A DNA stretch of 8,213 nt from positions 1-8,213 of the forward strand of contig CAMBZY010000125.1 of assembly GCA_945872325.1 (NCBI GenBank), written 5' to 3'. The position numbers and the translations under genes are program-made. The DNA comes from Candidatus Kuenenia stuttgartensis. Lineage in GTDB: Bacteria > Planctomycetota > Planctomycetia > Isosphaerales > Isosphaeraceae. Below, piece after piece: positions 1 through 6,867 of this stretch. The notes below the pieces were generated by a model. The model did not search any database. It saw only the letters and a program-made list of their open reading frames with translations, and was not told the DNA's origin. Within the stretch, counting starts at the first letter, position 1, and each line of letters begins with the position of its first letter.

Positions 1-1
1 G

Positions 2-2365
2 TTCACAGTGGATAACGACCCTGACAGTCGCCCTCCATGTCGTTTGATCCACATCGTACCAGGTGGCGATTATGGATACCGATTCCGCAACGGTCGGCGC
101 GGGACGCATCCATTCACCGCCTGGAATGGCGAACTGGCTGACACTTTACCGATGGTGGCAGGCACAGGCGAAGCACCGTCCGGTGTGGTGGCCTATGAGG
201 GTAGCAGTTGGCCGGCCGATTTACGTGGTAAACTGCTAGCCACAAGCTGGGGAGATCATCGCCTTGATATCTTCGATCTTCAGCCTAAAGGTGCAGGACT
301 GCAAAGTCGCTTGAAACCTCTGATTGTGGGCGGAGCGAATTTCCGACCTGTGGGGGTGGCCGTTGGGCCGGACGGTTCGGTGTTTATTACGGACTGGGTC
401 CTGCGTGATTACACCATTCACGGCAAGGGCCGGATCTGGAAGATTCAATCCAAAACGGCTGCTAAGGCTGGTAACCCGCGTGAGTTGAAACTAGCGGATT
501 TAAAGACCATTGAATCGGCCCGTAATCATCTCAACGATCCTGATCAGGTGGTTCGACGCTCCGCAGCCCGCAGTTTGGCTGAAAATGCAGCCGGCCAAAA
601 AATATTGCGTCTTGAATTGAAATCAAAAGGCGAGAAGGTACGTGCCAGAATTGAATCACTTTGGGCATTGGCACGCATTGCTCCTGATAAAGGTGGATTA
701 AATCCAACTGATATTGGCGAAATTCTAAAAACTCGAACGGTTTTAGCCACTGCTGCTGTGAACGTGGCTTATACGTCACCTTATTTCAAATCGACCGGGA
801 TTGAAATTCCCAATATGCCGAAATGGACAGCGGCTTTGCAGGAATCATGGACGGATCCGACCGGCGACCGAACGGTTCAAAACGGACCTCACTTTGACTA
901 TGACCCTGGTTTTGCACTGGCTGTGATGGATTATTGGGCGGCTCGTCCTTCGGAAAAAATGGGCTGGGCTCAGACAGAAGACTTGGAAAAGGCTTGGATT
1001 GATCCGTTTCTGAGACGTGGAGTGATTCGTTTGATGGCGGCACATCCGGCACATCTGGAACGAATTTCCGAATCCTGGAACAATGCTACAAAACGTTCCG
1101 ACAAACTCATGATTCTGGCTGCCGCACGGATGTCGGAACCGAAAAAAGCTGATTGGGCGGCGCATGTTCTGAGCGATAATGATCCTTTTGTTCGTCGTGA
1201 AGCCCTGCGCTGGATTGCCGAGGAAGGCATGGATCCATTGTTGCCTGATTTAAATCTGGTGCTTGATCAGCCGGGAGTGGATCTTGGCCTGGTCACGGCC
1301 TTATCAGCCGCCAGATGGCAACTTGAGGGCAAGAAGCCAGCCGACTGGGAAAAACGGGGGCTTGGCAACGATGCTTTGGAATATCTCAGTGGGAAATGGC
1401 CTGCAAGCCTTCGGTTGGCGGTTTTACAGTCATTGCCTTTGAATGCTCCGGAATTGACAGAGGGGCGGATTCTTGAATTGATGGGACAGGCTGAAGGTGC
1501 TTATCAGGAAGCTCTTGCAGTAAGGCTGGCTTATCTGCCCAATGCATCCTCAAATGCAACTTTGGCTTTGTTTGAACGCTGGGATAAGATGCCGACAGCA
1601 GATCTGGCAGATTCACTCTCCGCTTGGGCGAACCGATCCGATGAGACAGGCAAAGCCACCCGCAAGCGATTGATTGATGCTTTAAATACGGCCGCTGACC
1701 CGATTGCATTTGCATCTGCCAGAAGCTTGCGAGGGCCGATACGAAGTGGCGATTCCGTGGCCCGAAATGCATTGTTGGAACGTGGCCAGAAGGCAGTGAG
1801 TGCTAAGTCAGATGACTTTGCCGAATGGGCAGACCAGATTCGAGTGGCATTTGGAAGTTCCGATCCATTGCCTGACTCCATCAAGCAAGCCTTACCAAAG
1901 CCTTTGGCTGATTCGGCGGCGTGGGTGAAGACATTATCGACTCCATCAGATTTGCAGACGGGGCGTCGCGTTTTTGCCCATCAGCAAGGTCCCGGCTGTC
2001 TGACCTGTCACAAGGTGGAAGGCCAGGGTGGACTGGTTGGCCCGGACCTGACCGGCTATGCCCGTGGCCGGACTGTTGAAACCATGGTGAAATCCATTCT
2101 GGAGCCGGCTGCTGAAGTGGCTCCTCAATTTGCACCCTGGATTCTGGAAATGAAAGACGGGCGAACGCTGGAAGGCATGATTGTTCACGAAAACGAGGGT
2201 AAGATTATCATCGGCCGAGCTGATGGAACCACAGAAACCATTGGTTCAGCCGATGTGACATCACGATCGCCGACAACGGGCTCTGTGATGCCCGCCGGAT
2301 TGGCCGATCGCATGACCCGTGGCGAATTCAGGGCGGTGATCAATTATCTGCAAAGCCTGAAATAA
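2..2365 (+). CDS. PVC-type membrane-bound dehydrogenase-like protein with C-terminal c-type haem domain (5' truncated)
   Basis: The reading frame is open from the left edge and the GTG at base 8 is internal, so the N-terminus lies outside the window; residues below are counted from that GTG. Residues about 1-147 are the end of a beta-propeller resembling the Pirellula/Verrucomicrobium dehydrogenase domain (TIGR02604 type), with the blade motif VAVGPDGSVFITDW near residue 117. Residues about 165-640 are mostly helical and HEAT-like (for example DPDQVVRRSAARSLAE). Residues about 645-785 form a TIGR02603-type haem domain, with the haem-attachment motif C664-L-T-C667-H668. M761, in SVMPAGL, is a plausible sixth iron ligand. 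Proteins of this architecture are exported and thought to oxidise sugars or related substrates, passing electrons through the haem; the substrate is unknown. Full-length relatives are commonly around 1,000 residues, so several hundred are probably missing. The family call is strong and the reaction is inferred. Confidence 0.9.
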   Translation, partial: FTVDNDPDSRPPCRLIHIVPGGDYGYRFRNGRRGTHPFTAWNGELADTLPMVAGTGEAPSGVVAYEGSSWPADLRGKLLATSWGDHRLDIFDLQPKGAGLQSRLKPLIVGGANFRPVGVAVGPDGSVFITDWVLRDYTIHGKGRIWKIQSKTAAKAGNPRELKLADLKTIESARNHLNDPDQVVRRSAARSLAENAAGQKILRLELKSKGEKVRARIESLWALARIAPDKGGLNPTDIGEILKTRTVLATAAVNVAYTSPYFKSTGIEIPNMPKWTAALQESWTDPTGDRTVQNGPHFDYDPGFALAVMDYWAARPSEKMGWAQTEDLEKAWIDPFLRRGVIRLMAAHPAHLERISESWNNATKRSDKLMILAAARMSEPKKADWAAHVLSDNDPFVRREALRWIAEEGMDPLLPDLNLVLDQPGVDLGLVTALSAARWQLEGKKPADWEKRGLGNDALEYLSGKWPASLRLAVLQSLPLNAPELTEGRILELMGQAEGAYQEALAVRLAYLPNASSNATLALFERWDKMPTADLADSLSAWANRSDETGKATRKRLIDALNTAADPIAFASARSLRGPIRSGDSVARNALLERGQKAVSAKSDDFAEWADQIRVAFGSSDPLPDSIKQALPKPLADSAAWVKTLSTPSDLQTGRRVFAHQQGPGCLTCHKVEGQGGLVGPDLTGYARGRTVETMVKSILEPAAEVAPQFAPWILEMKDGRTLEGMIVHENEGKIIIGRADGTTETIGSADVTSRSPTTGSVMPAGLADRMTRGEFRAVINYLQSLK

Positions 2366-2404
2366 AGCTTCCAGCAGAACTTCGTGACTGAGAAATGGTC
2401 ACTC

Positions 2405-2418
2405 AATCCATTTGGATT
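2405..2418. repeat. Short perfect inverted repeat between genes 1 and 2
   Basis: AATCCA and TGGATT form 6-bp arms around a two-base centre. It lies 40 bases after the stop codon of the dehydrogenase-like gene and about 88 bases before the preferred start of the esterase gene. A weaker 5-bp pair, GTGAC/GTCAC (2384-2402), sits just before it. No T-tract follows either one, so a classical intrinsic terminator is not supported. An operator or leader hairpin is possible, but 6-bp arms can also arise by chance. Confidence 0.25.
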
Positions 2419-2505
2419 CACATTTCCAATAGATATCAAAACGGATCCATCAGGCAATCCGCTCCAACCAAATCTCTCCCCGAATCAGAAAAGAGTCGCC
2501 CAAAG

Positions 2506-3456
2506 ATGTGCAATAATAATTCTTCCAGCCTGAGGATTGTTTTTGGCATCTGTATCACATCATTTGGACTGATGATGCGGATTGCAAATAAATCGGAAGC
2601 GGTTGATTATGCTTATCAAACCGTTGAACCTCAAAAACAGGGTTGGCCTCTGACGGCACAGGAGCAGGAATATATCTTGAAACCAGAATTCCAGCGTCGG
2701 CCAGGGTCAGAAAAAAACAAGTATCTCCCAAACCTGTGGCCGATTGTACCGTCGGCCGGGTTTTGGGAAGGCCGAAAGTGGCTCGACACGCATGCCCAAT
2801 TGGTAAACCATGTGCAAGCCAACACAGGTTCGGTTGATATTCTTCTGGTCGGCGACAGCATAACTCAGCAGTGGAATAGCCCGCTTGATGTAGGCAAGTT
2901 CAACACAGCCTGGCAAAAGCATTTCGGACATTATAAAACCATCAATCTTGGAATTGGTGGAGACAAGACACAGAACATATTGTGGAGGCTTGATCATGGC
3001 GGCTTGGAATCAATTGATCCGCGCCTTGTGATATTGCTTATCGGTAATAACAACATGTTTTTCACGCCGGAGACGGGAGTTGACCCGGTTGCCAACGGTA
3101 TTCAAATGTGTGTTGTCAATCTGCGAGAAAAGTTTCCAAAGGCAGATGTCATTTTAGTCAAAATATTTCCAGCACATGCTCCAGGAAACCGGTTTTACGA
3201 AGATATAAAACAGACCAATATCGCCCTTGATAAACTCGATTTAGAAATCGACCCGAAGGTTCAGGTGCTTGATCTCACAAGTGATCTCATAAATCTTGAC
3301 GGTGCGCTGAAACCGGCCTTGTTTTTAAAGGATAAAATCCATCTTGACCAGAATGCCGGATATGCTCTTTATGCCAGAAAGCTGAAGCCTCTGGTTGAGA
3401 AATCACTTCGAGTAAAACCTGCCGCAAATGACAATAAAACGATCTCGAAGCAATAA
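2506..3456 (+). CDS. Exported SGNH/GDSL-family hydrolase (PAF-acetylhydrolase-like esterase)
   Basis: The frame stays open back to an ATG at 2395. I prefer the ATG at 2506 (316 residues) because a purine-rich GAAAAGAG lies about 11 bases upstream and the product then begins with a signal-peptide-like segment: R10, then the hydrophobic stretch IVFGICITSFGLMM, with likely cleavage near SEA. The 37 extra residues of the longer form are polar and unlike a signal. Counting from 2506, the SGNH blocks are GDS with S118, NLGIGGD (block II glycine), GNNN at 180-183 (block III, usually GTNN or GxND) and D276-x-x-H279 (block V). These supply a complete Ser-Asp-His triad and oxyanion hole. The protein most resembles the PAF-acetylhydrolase-like GDSL esterases of planctomycetes and probably removes acyl groups from a carbohydrate outside the cytoplasm. 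The substrate is unknown. It converges on gene 3 with an 83-bp gap. Confidence 0.87.
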   Translation: MCNNNSSSLRIVFGICITSFGLMMRIANKSEAVDYAYQTVEPQKQGWPLTAQEQEYILKPEFQRRPGSEKNKYLPNLWPIVPSAGFWEGRKWLDTHAQLVNHVQANTGSVDILLVGDSITQQWNSPLDVGKFNTAWQKHFGHYKTINLGIGGDKTQNILWRLDHGGLESIDPRLVILLIGNNNMFFTPETGVDPVANGIQMCVVNLREKFPKADVILVKIFPAHAPGNRFYEDIKQTNIALDKLDLEIDPKVQVLDLTSDLINLDGALKPALFLKDKIHLDQNAGYALYARKLKPLVEKSLRVKPAANDNKTISKQ

Positions 3457-3539
3457 GTTTCATAGTTACTACAAATTCTGGAAACCGGAAACAATCACCG
3501 ATCATCCATTTCATCAACGCACTACGGTCAGAGGATATA

Positions 3540-5081
3540 TTACTTCACTTTCTCAATAAACGGCGAAGCAGGCAAATTCGCCAGATTTCGCAAGTTGCAC
3601 TCCGGGTTGGAAGCATAACCATATCGAACCTCCACTGGCTTGACTACGCTTACACTTGTTACCAAAATCTCTGAGCCTTTTATGATCGCCGTTGCTGGCA
3701 TAAAAATACGATCCTTTCCGGCAACTTCAAATCCAGTTAAATCCTTGTTGTCCGATGTCTTAAAACCGCCCGAACAGTGAACGAATCTGAGTCGAAGCGA
3801 GTCACCCTCTGCCTCAATCGATTGAAAAGTTGGTCCGGAATATTCAATCTTTTCACCGTAGATTTTGGCACGTGCAATCAGGGCGAGTCGGTGGCCAACC
3901 TCGCGTTTTTCTGGAGGGTGAACGTCGGCAGGTTCGCCGATATCGATGGTCACAGCCATGCCTGTATTTGGGATTTTCAAGGCTCGTCGCTGGCTTTCAC
4001 GAAATTCCGCCCAGTTTGCAGTCGCTATGTTTGGCAACTGAACGTAAAGGAATGGAAAATCGCCTTGATTCCAAGCACTTCGCCACTCTGCAACCAAAGC
4101 CTGAAATAATTGGTCATGAAGTGCCGGATTATGGGCATTTGACTCGCCCTGATACCAGATCACGCCCCTGATTCCGTAACCTGCAATCGGAGCAATTCCG
4201 GATTCGTACATGAAACCAGACTGATACGGATGTTGTAGACTGGCTGGATCCACTTTTGGATCGATCAACTTGCGCTTTAGATTCAACGACGCACGATCGC
4301 GGCAAAAGCCGTGCACCAGCTCGTTTTTGAACCAGTTGTTTTCCGTCAGTGGTTTGAGAATCGGGTTGGCAATGAGCGATTTTCGGCTGATCCATGCTTC
4401 TGTGGGAGTCCCACCGATTGCATTATGGATCAACCCGATAGGCACTTTTTGTTTTTCAAGCAATTCAAGACCAAAAAACATGGCAACAGCCGAAAAATCG
4501 ACTGCGGACTGTGGCGATGAGATGGCCCATTTGCCAGTCAGATATTTTTCAGGGGTACAGTTCGCAATTTCAATATCAGAAAACTCTCGACCGTTTCCGT
4601 AAGGATTGCCACGCATATTTAGCAGGCGCAAATTCGGCAAATTGGCCGCAGCGATTGCCTCAGCTCCCTGATTGGCTTGCTTCAGAGGCCAGTGCATGTT
4701 GGACTGACCGGAACAGACCCAGACTTCGCCGATGAGAATATCGTTGATTGTCATCGAGTTCGAACCGACCAGAATCAGCGAAACAGGATTCTTGTTCGCG
4801 ACTCTAGGGGCCAGTTTCACTTGCCATATCCCGTTCTGATCCGCAACGGTCATCAAGGTTTCATTTCCAAGCGTAACCGAAACTTTTTCACCTGCGGAAG
4901 CCGTTCCCCAGATAGGGATTGGCTGGTCGCGCTGAAGAACCATGTGATCGCTGAAGATCGGTGGCAATATCACTTCGGATAAAGCTTCAGATGTTTGGTA
5001 GATCGACATGCTGAAGATCAATAGTCGACTCAAAAGGGATAGGCGGATCACAAAAACTTTCTCCAGGTCGGATAGGATCAC
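3540..5081 (-). CDS. Sialate O-acetylesterase family protein, exported (copy A)
   Basis: This 513-residue protein belongs to the sialate O-acetylesterase (SASA, SGNH-fold) family, which hydrolyses acetyl esters on sugars. A hydrophobic N-terminal signal segment (about residues 11-30) ends near SEA. A beta-sandwich opening follows (PIFSDHMVLQRDQPIPIWG, residues 41-59). The catalytic blocks are GQSNM with nucleophile S127, GGT at 223-225, YQGESN with E313, and D386-V-H388-P. The start is GTG. The one at 5081 has AGGAG ten bases upstream; a second in-frame GTG at 5051 has GGAG nine bases upstream and gives a more compact signal peptide (503 residues), so the start is uncertain by ten residues. 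The length is normal for the family. It is divergent from gene 4, a clear paralog, across 241 bp. Many bacterial members act on acetylated plant or microbial polysaccharides rather than sialic acid, so the family name should not be read as the substrate. Confidence 0.92.
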   Translation of the reverse strand: MILSDLEKVFVIRLSLLSRLLIFSMSIYQTSEALSEVILPPIFSDHMVLQRDQPIPIWGTASAGEKVSVTLGNETLMTVADQNGIWQVKLAPRVANKNPVSLILVGSNSMTINDILIGEVWVCSGQSNMHWPLKQANQGAEAIAAANLPNLRLLNMRGNPYGNGREFSDIEIANCTPEKYLTGKWAISSPQSAVDFSAVAMFFGLELLEKQKVPIGLIHNAIGGTPTEAWISRKSLIANPILKPLTENNWFKNELVHGFCRDRASLNLKRKLIDPKVDPASLQHPYQSGFMYESGIAPIAGYGIRGVIWYQGESNAHNPALHDQLFQALVAEWRSAWNQGDFPFLYVQLPNIATANWAEFRESQRRALKIPNTGMAVTIDIGEPADVHPPEKREVGHRLALIARAKIYGEKIEYSGPTFQSIEAEGDSLRLRFVHCSGGFKTSDNKDLTGFEVAGKDRIFMPATAIIKGSEILVTSVSVVKPVEVRYGYASNPECNLRNLANLPASPFIEKVK

Positions 5082-5095
5082 GATGTCAGATCTCC

Positions 5096-5129
5096 TGAAG
5101 CCTAACAGAAAAGTATCTGGAGGGCTTCA
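5096..5129. repeat. 7-bp inverted repeat spanning the upstream region of gene 3
   Basis: TGAAGCC (5096-5102) and GGCTTCA (5123-5129) form perfect 7-bp arms around a 20-bp spacer. On the minus strand the repeat lies immediately upstream of, and touches, the AGGAG ribosome binding site of gene 3 (complement of 5092-5096). It could be a repressor site or a leader stem that affects ribosome access. Only the symmetry is visible; function is inferred. Confidence 0.35.
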
Positions 5130-5130
5130 A

Positions 5131-5145
5131 GAAAAATCATTTTTC
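5131..5145. repeat. AT-rich hairpin/palindrome in the divergent promoter region
   Basis: GAAAAA and TTTTTC form 6-bp arms around TCA. It lies in the gap between the divergent esterase genes, 50 bases upstream of the gene 3 start. It could be a protein binding site or part of an AT-rich promoter. It is not a terminator for an upstream gene, because the genes on both sides point away from it. Confidence 0.3.
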
Positions 5146-5280
5146 CGTGCGCCCTACCATTCAGGCCACCGCCCTATTAAACTAGGCTGCTTGGGCCTAT
5201 CTGTGGAGAGTGGCGATTCGATCGCGAAACTGCTTCTCCATCCTGCCGCCTCTCCTCACTCTCAGCATATTGCAAAATCA

Positions 5281-5295
5281 GATCCGACTCGGATC
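5281..5295. promoter_or_regulatory. 15-bp palindrome upstream of gene 4 (candidate operator or leader hairpin)
   Basis: GATCCGA-C-TCGGATC is a perfect palindrome with 7-bp arms and a single central base. It ends 10 bases before the AGGGAG ribosome binding site (5306-5311) and 27 bases before the ATG of the second acetylesterase. The position suits an operator for a dimeric regulator, or a hairpin in the transcript leader, although a one-base loop would have to open further in RNA. No regulator gene is visible in the window, so the function is a guess; the symmetry is directly visible. Confidence 0.4.
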
Positions 5296-5322
5296 AGACT
5301 CAATCAGGGAGCTACTATTTCC

Positions 5323-6750
5323 ATGAAACGCTGGATTCTTCAGTCCGCACTCGCCCTCGTTGCGACCTCAATCCTTGGTCTTGCCTCGGCACAGGCTGGC
5401 TTTGAACTGCCACCCGTGATCACCGACCACATGGTTCTTCAGCGCTCAAAGCCTATCGTGCTTTGGGGTTGGGATGCACCTGGCCAGCAAGTCAACGTCA
5501 CACTGGCAGGCAGCAATGCCAAGGCCACAGCCGATGGACAAGGCCGATGGCAGGTGACTCTGCCAGCCCTTCCAGCTGGCGGGCCTCACGAAATTCAAAT
5601 TCAAGGCAGTGTGTCGGTTACGGTCAAAGACGTTCTTGTGGGCGAGGTCTGGGTCTGCTCAGGTCAGTCCAACATGGAATGGAACGTGGCTCAATCGAAT
5701 AATCCTCAAGAGGAAATTGCAGCCGCAAATTATCCTAGGATTCGTCACATCAAAGTTCCTCATATTCCAGCTGATAAAGCTCAACGCAACGTTGCTGCCG
5801 GTGGCTGGACTGTCTGCTCACCTGCAACCGTGGCCAATTATACGGCTGTCGGCTATTACTTTGCTCGCGAACTGCAAAAGAATCTTGATGGCGTTCCAAT
5901 CGGCCTGATCGGCTCAAATTGGGGCGGAACACGGATCGAACCATGGACCCCGCCGATCGGATTCCAATCCGTACCAGCCCTGAAAGATATCACCGACAAA
6001 CTGGCTGAATATCCGACCAAAGACGCCAAGGGCCAAATCAATTTTCAAACACCCCTGGCTCTCTACAATGGCATGATTGCTCCATTTGTACCTTATGCCA
6101 TTCGTGGATCACTCTGGTATCAGGGCGAATCCAACAACGGCGAAGGCATGTTGTATATGGAGAAAATGAAGGCCCTGATCGGTGGCTGGCGCTCGATTTG
6201 GAAAGATCCGGAAATGCCATTCTATTTCGTTCAATTGGCACCTTATATCTATGGTAAGACCAATACCGATAATCTGGCTGGAATCTGGGAAGCCCAGGCT
6301 AAGTCACTTGCAATTCCTCACACCGGAATGGCTGTGACGGTTGATATCGGCAACACCAAGGATATTCACCCCAAAAACAAGCAGGATGTGGGCAAGCGGC
6401 TCGCCCTGTGGGCCCTGGCCAAAGATTATGGCAAAAAAGACCTGGTTTATTCAGGCCCTCTTTACAAGAGCCATGCTGTGGACAATGGTGCCATTCGTGT
6501 GAGCTTTGATCATGTCGGTGGAGGGCTTGTGAGCCGCGATGGTCAGCCTCTCTCCTGGTGGCAGGTGGCTGGTCAAGATGGCCAGTTTAAAAAGGCTGAA
6601 GCCACGATTGACGGCGACACCGTAGTGGTGAAGTCGGCTGAAGTGGCCGCACCTGTTGCTGTGCGCTTTGGCTGGGATCAAGAAGCCGAACCAAACCTTT
6701 CCAACAAGGCTGGTCTGCCTGCAAGCCCATTCCGCGCTGGCGGCAAATAA
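5323..6750 (+). CDS. Sialate O-acetylesterase family protein, exported (copy B)
   Basis: The preferred start is the ATG at 5323, giving 475 residues. AGGGAG lies 11 bases upstream, and the product begins with a textbook signal peptide (MKRW, then a hydrophobic stretch, cleavage after AQA at residue 25). The frame is open back to 5008, but that longer form would overlap the start of gene 3 and bury the signal. The mature protein opens with a beta-sandwich segment (PPVITDHMVLQ). The SGNH blocks follow: GQSNM with nucleophile S116, NWGGT at 199-203, YQGESN with E269, and D347-I-H349-P. The expected role is hydrolysis of acetyl esters on sugars outside the cytoplasm. It is paralogous to gene 3, sharing the opening segment, the VLVGEVWVCSGQSNM-like block, the GES block and the C-terminal LPASPF. 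It is followed after 117 bp by gene 5 on the same strand. The substrate is unknown. Confidence 0.94.
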   Translation: MKRWILQSALALVATSILGLASAQAGFELPPVITDHMVLQRSKPIVLWGWDAPGQQVNVTLAGSNAKATADGQGRWQVTLPALPAGGPHEIQIQGSVSVTVKDVLVGEVWVCSGQSNMEWNVAQSNNPQEEIAAANYPRIRHIKVPHIPADKAQRNVAAGGWTVCSPATVANYTAVGYYFARELQKNLDGVPIGLIGSNWGGTRIEPWTPPIGFQSVPALKDITDKLAEYPTKDAKGQINFQTPLALYNGMIAPFVPYAIRGSLWYQGESNNGEGMLYMEKMKALIGGWRSIWKDPEMPFYFVQLAPYIYGKTNTDNLAGIWEAQAKSLAIPHTGMAVTVDIGNTKDIHPKNKQDVGKRLALWALAKDYGKKDLVYSGPLYKSHAVDNGAIRVSFDHVGGGLVSRDGQPLSWWQVAGQDGQFKKAEATIDGDTVVVKSAEVAAPVAVRFGWDQEAEPNLSNKAGLPASPFRAGGK

Positions 6751-6794
6751 TTGGCTTAAACGGCCAATCGCATTTGGTTGTCGAACGGATTTCG

Positions 6795-6825
6795 AGTCGG
6801 GCGGGGTCAACCTCGCCTGACTTTT
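6795..6825 (+). terminator. Intrinsic-terminator-like hairpin after gene 4
   Basis: Bases 6795-6806 pair with 6811-6822 to form a 12-bp stem with two G-T wobbles and the four-base loop TCAA. A run of four T residues (6822-6825) follows. It begins 45 bases after the stop codon of gene 4. The stem is strong but the T-tract is short, so termination may be partial. Confidence 0.7.
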
Positions 6826-6858
6826 GCATACAGGAATTCATAGGTTTTTGAAGGATGT

Positions 6859-6862
6859 GGAG
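6859..6862 (+). promoter_or_regulatory. Ribosome binding site that sets the gene 5 start
   Basis: GGAG sits five bases before the ATG at 6868, with a further AAGGA at 6851-6855. Together with the signal peptide that follows directly, this fixes the start of the isochorismatase-like/ThuA-like gene. Confidence 0.65.
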
Positions 6863-6867
6863 CACTC

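Noticed and set aside
845..1230. Several 80-110 codon minus-strand frames inside gene 1
   Set aside because: They are shadows of the long haem-protein frame, with no domain or ribosome binding site supporting them.
2384..2402. GTGAC/GTCAC pair after gene 1 as a terminator
   Set aside because: The 5-bp stem with a nine-base loop is not followed by a T-run.
3457..3539. Possible bidirectional terminator in the convergent gap between genes 2 and 3
   Set aside because: Only a 5-bp GTTTC/GAAAC pair with an 18-bp or longer spacer and no T-tract is present; nothing supports a terminator.
5146..5280. Sigma-70-type promoter for gene 4
   Set aside because: No pair of -35 and -10 elements with proper spacing stood out; planctomycete promoters are not well enough defined to call one by eye.
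5008..5322. N-terminal extension of the second acetylesterase back to an ATG at 5008
   Set aside because: It would overlap the start of gene 3 on the other strand, lacks family similarity, and would place the clear signal peptide at 5323 in the middle of the protein.
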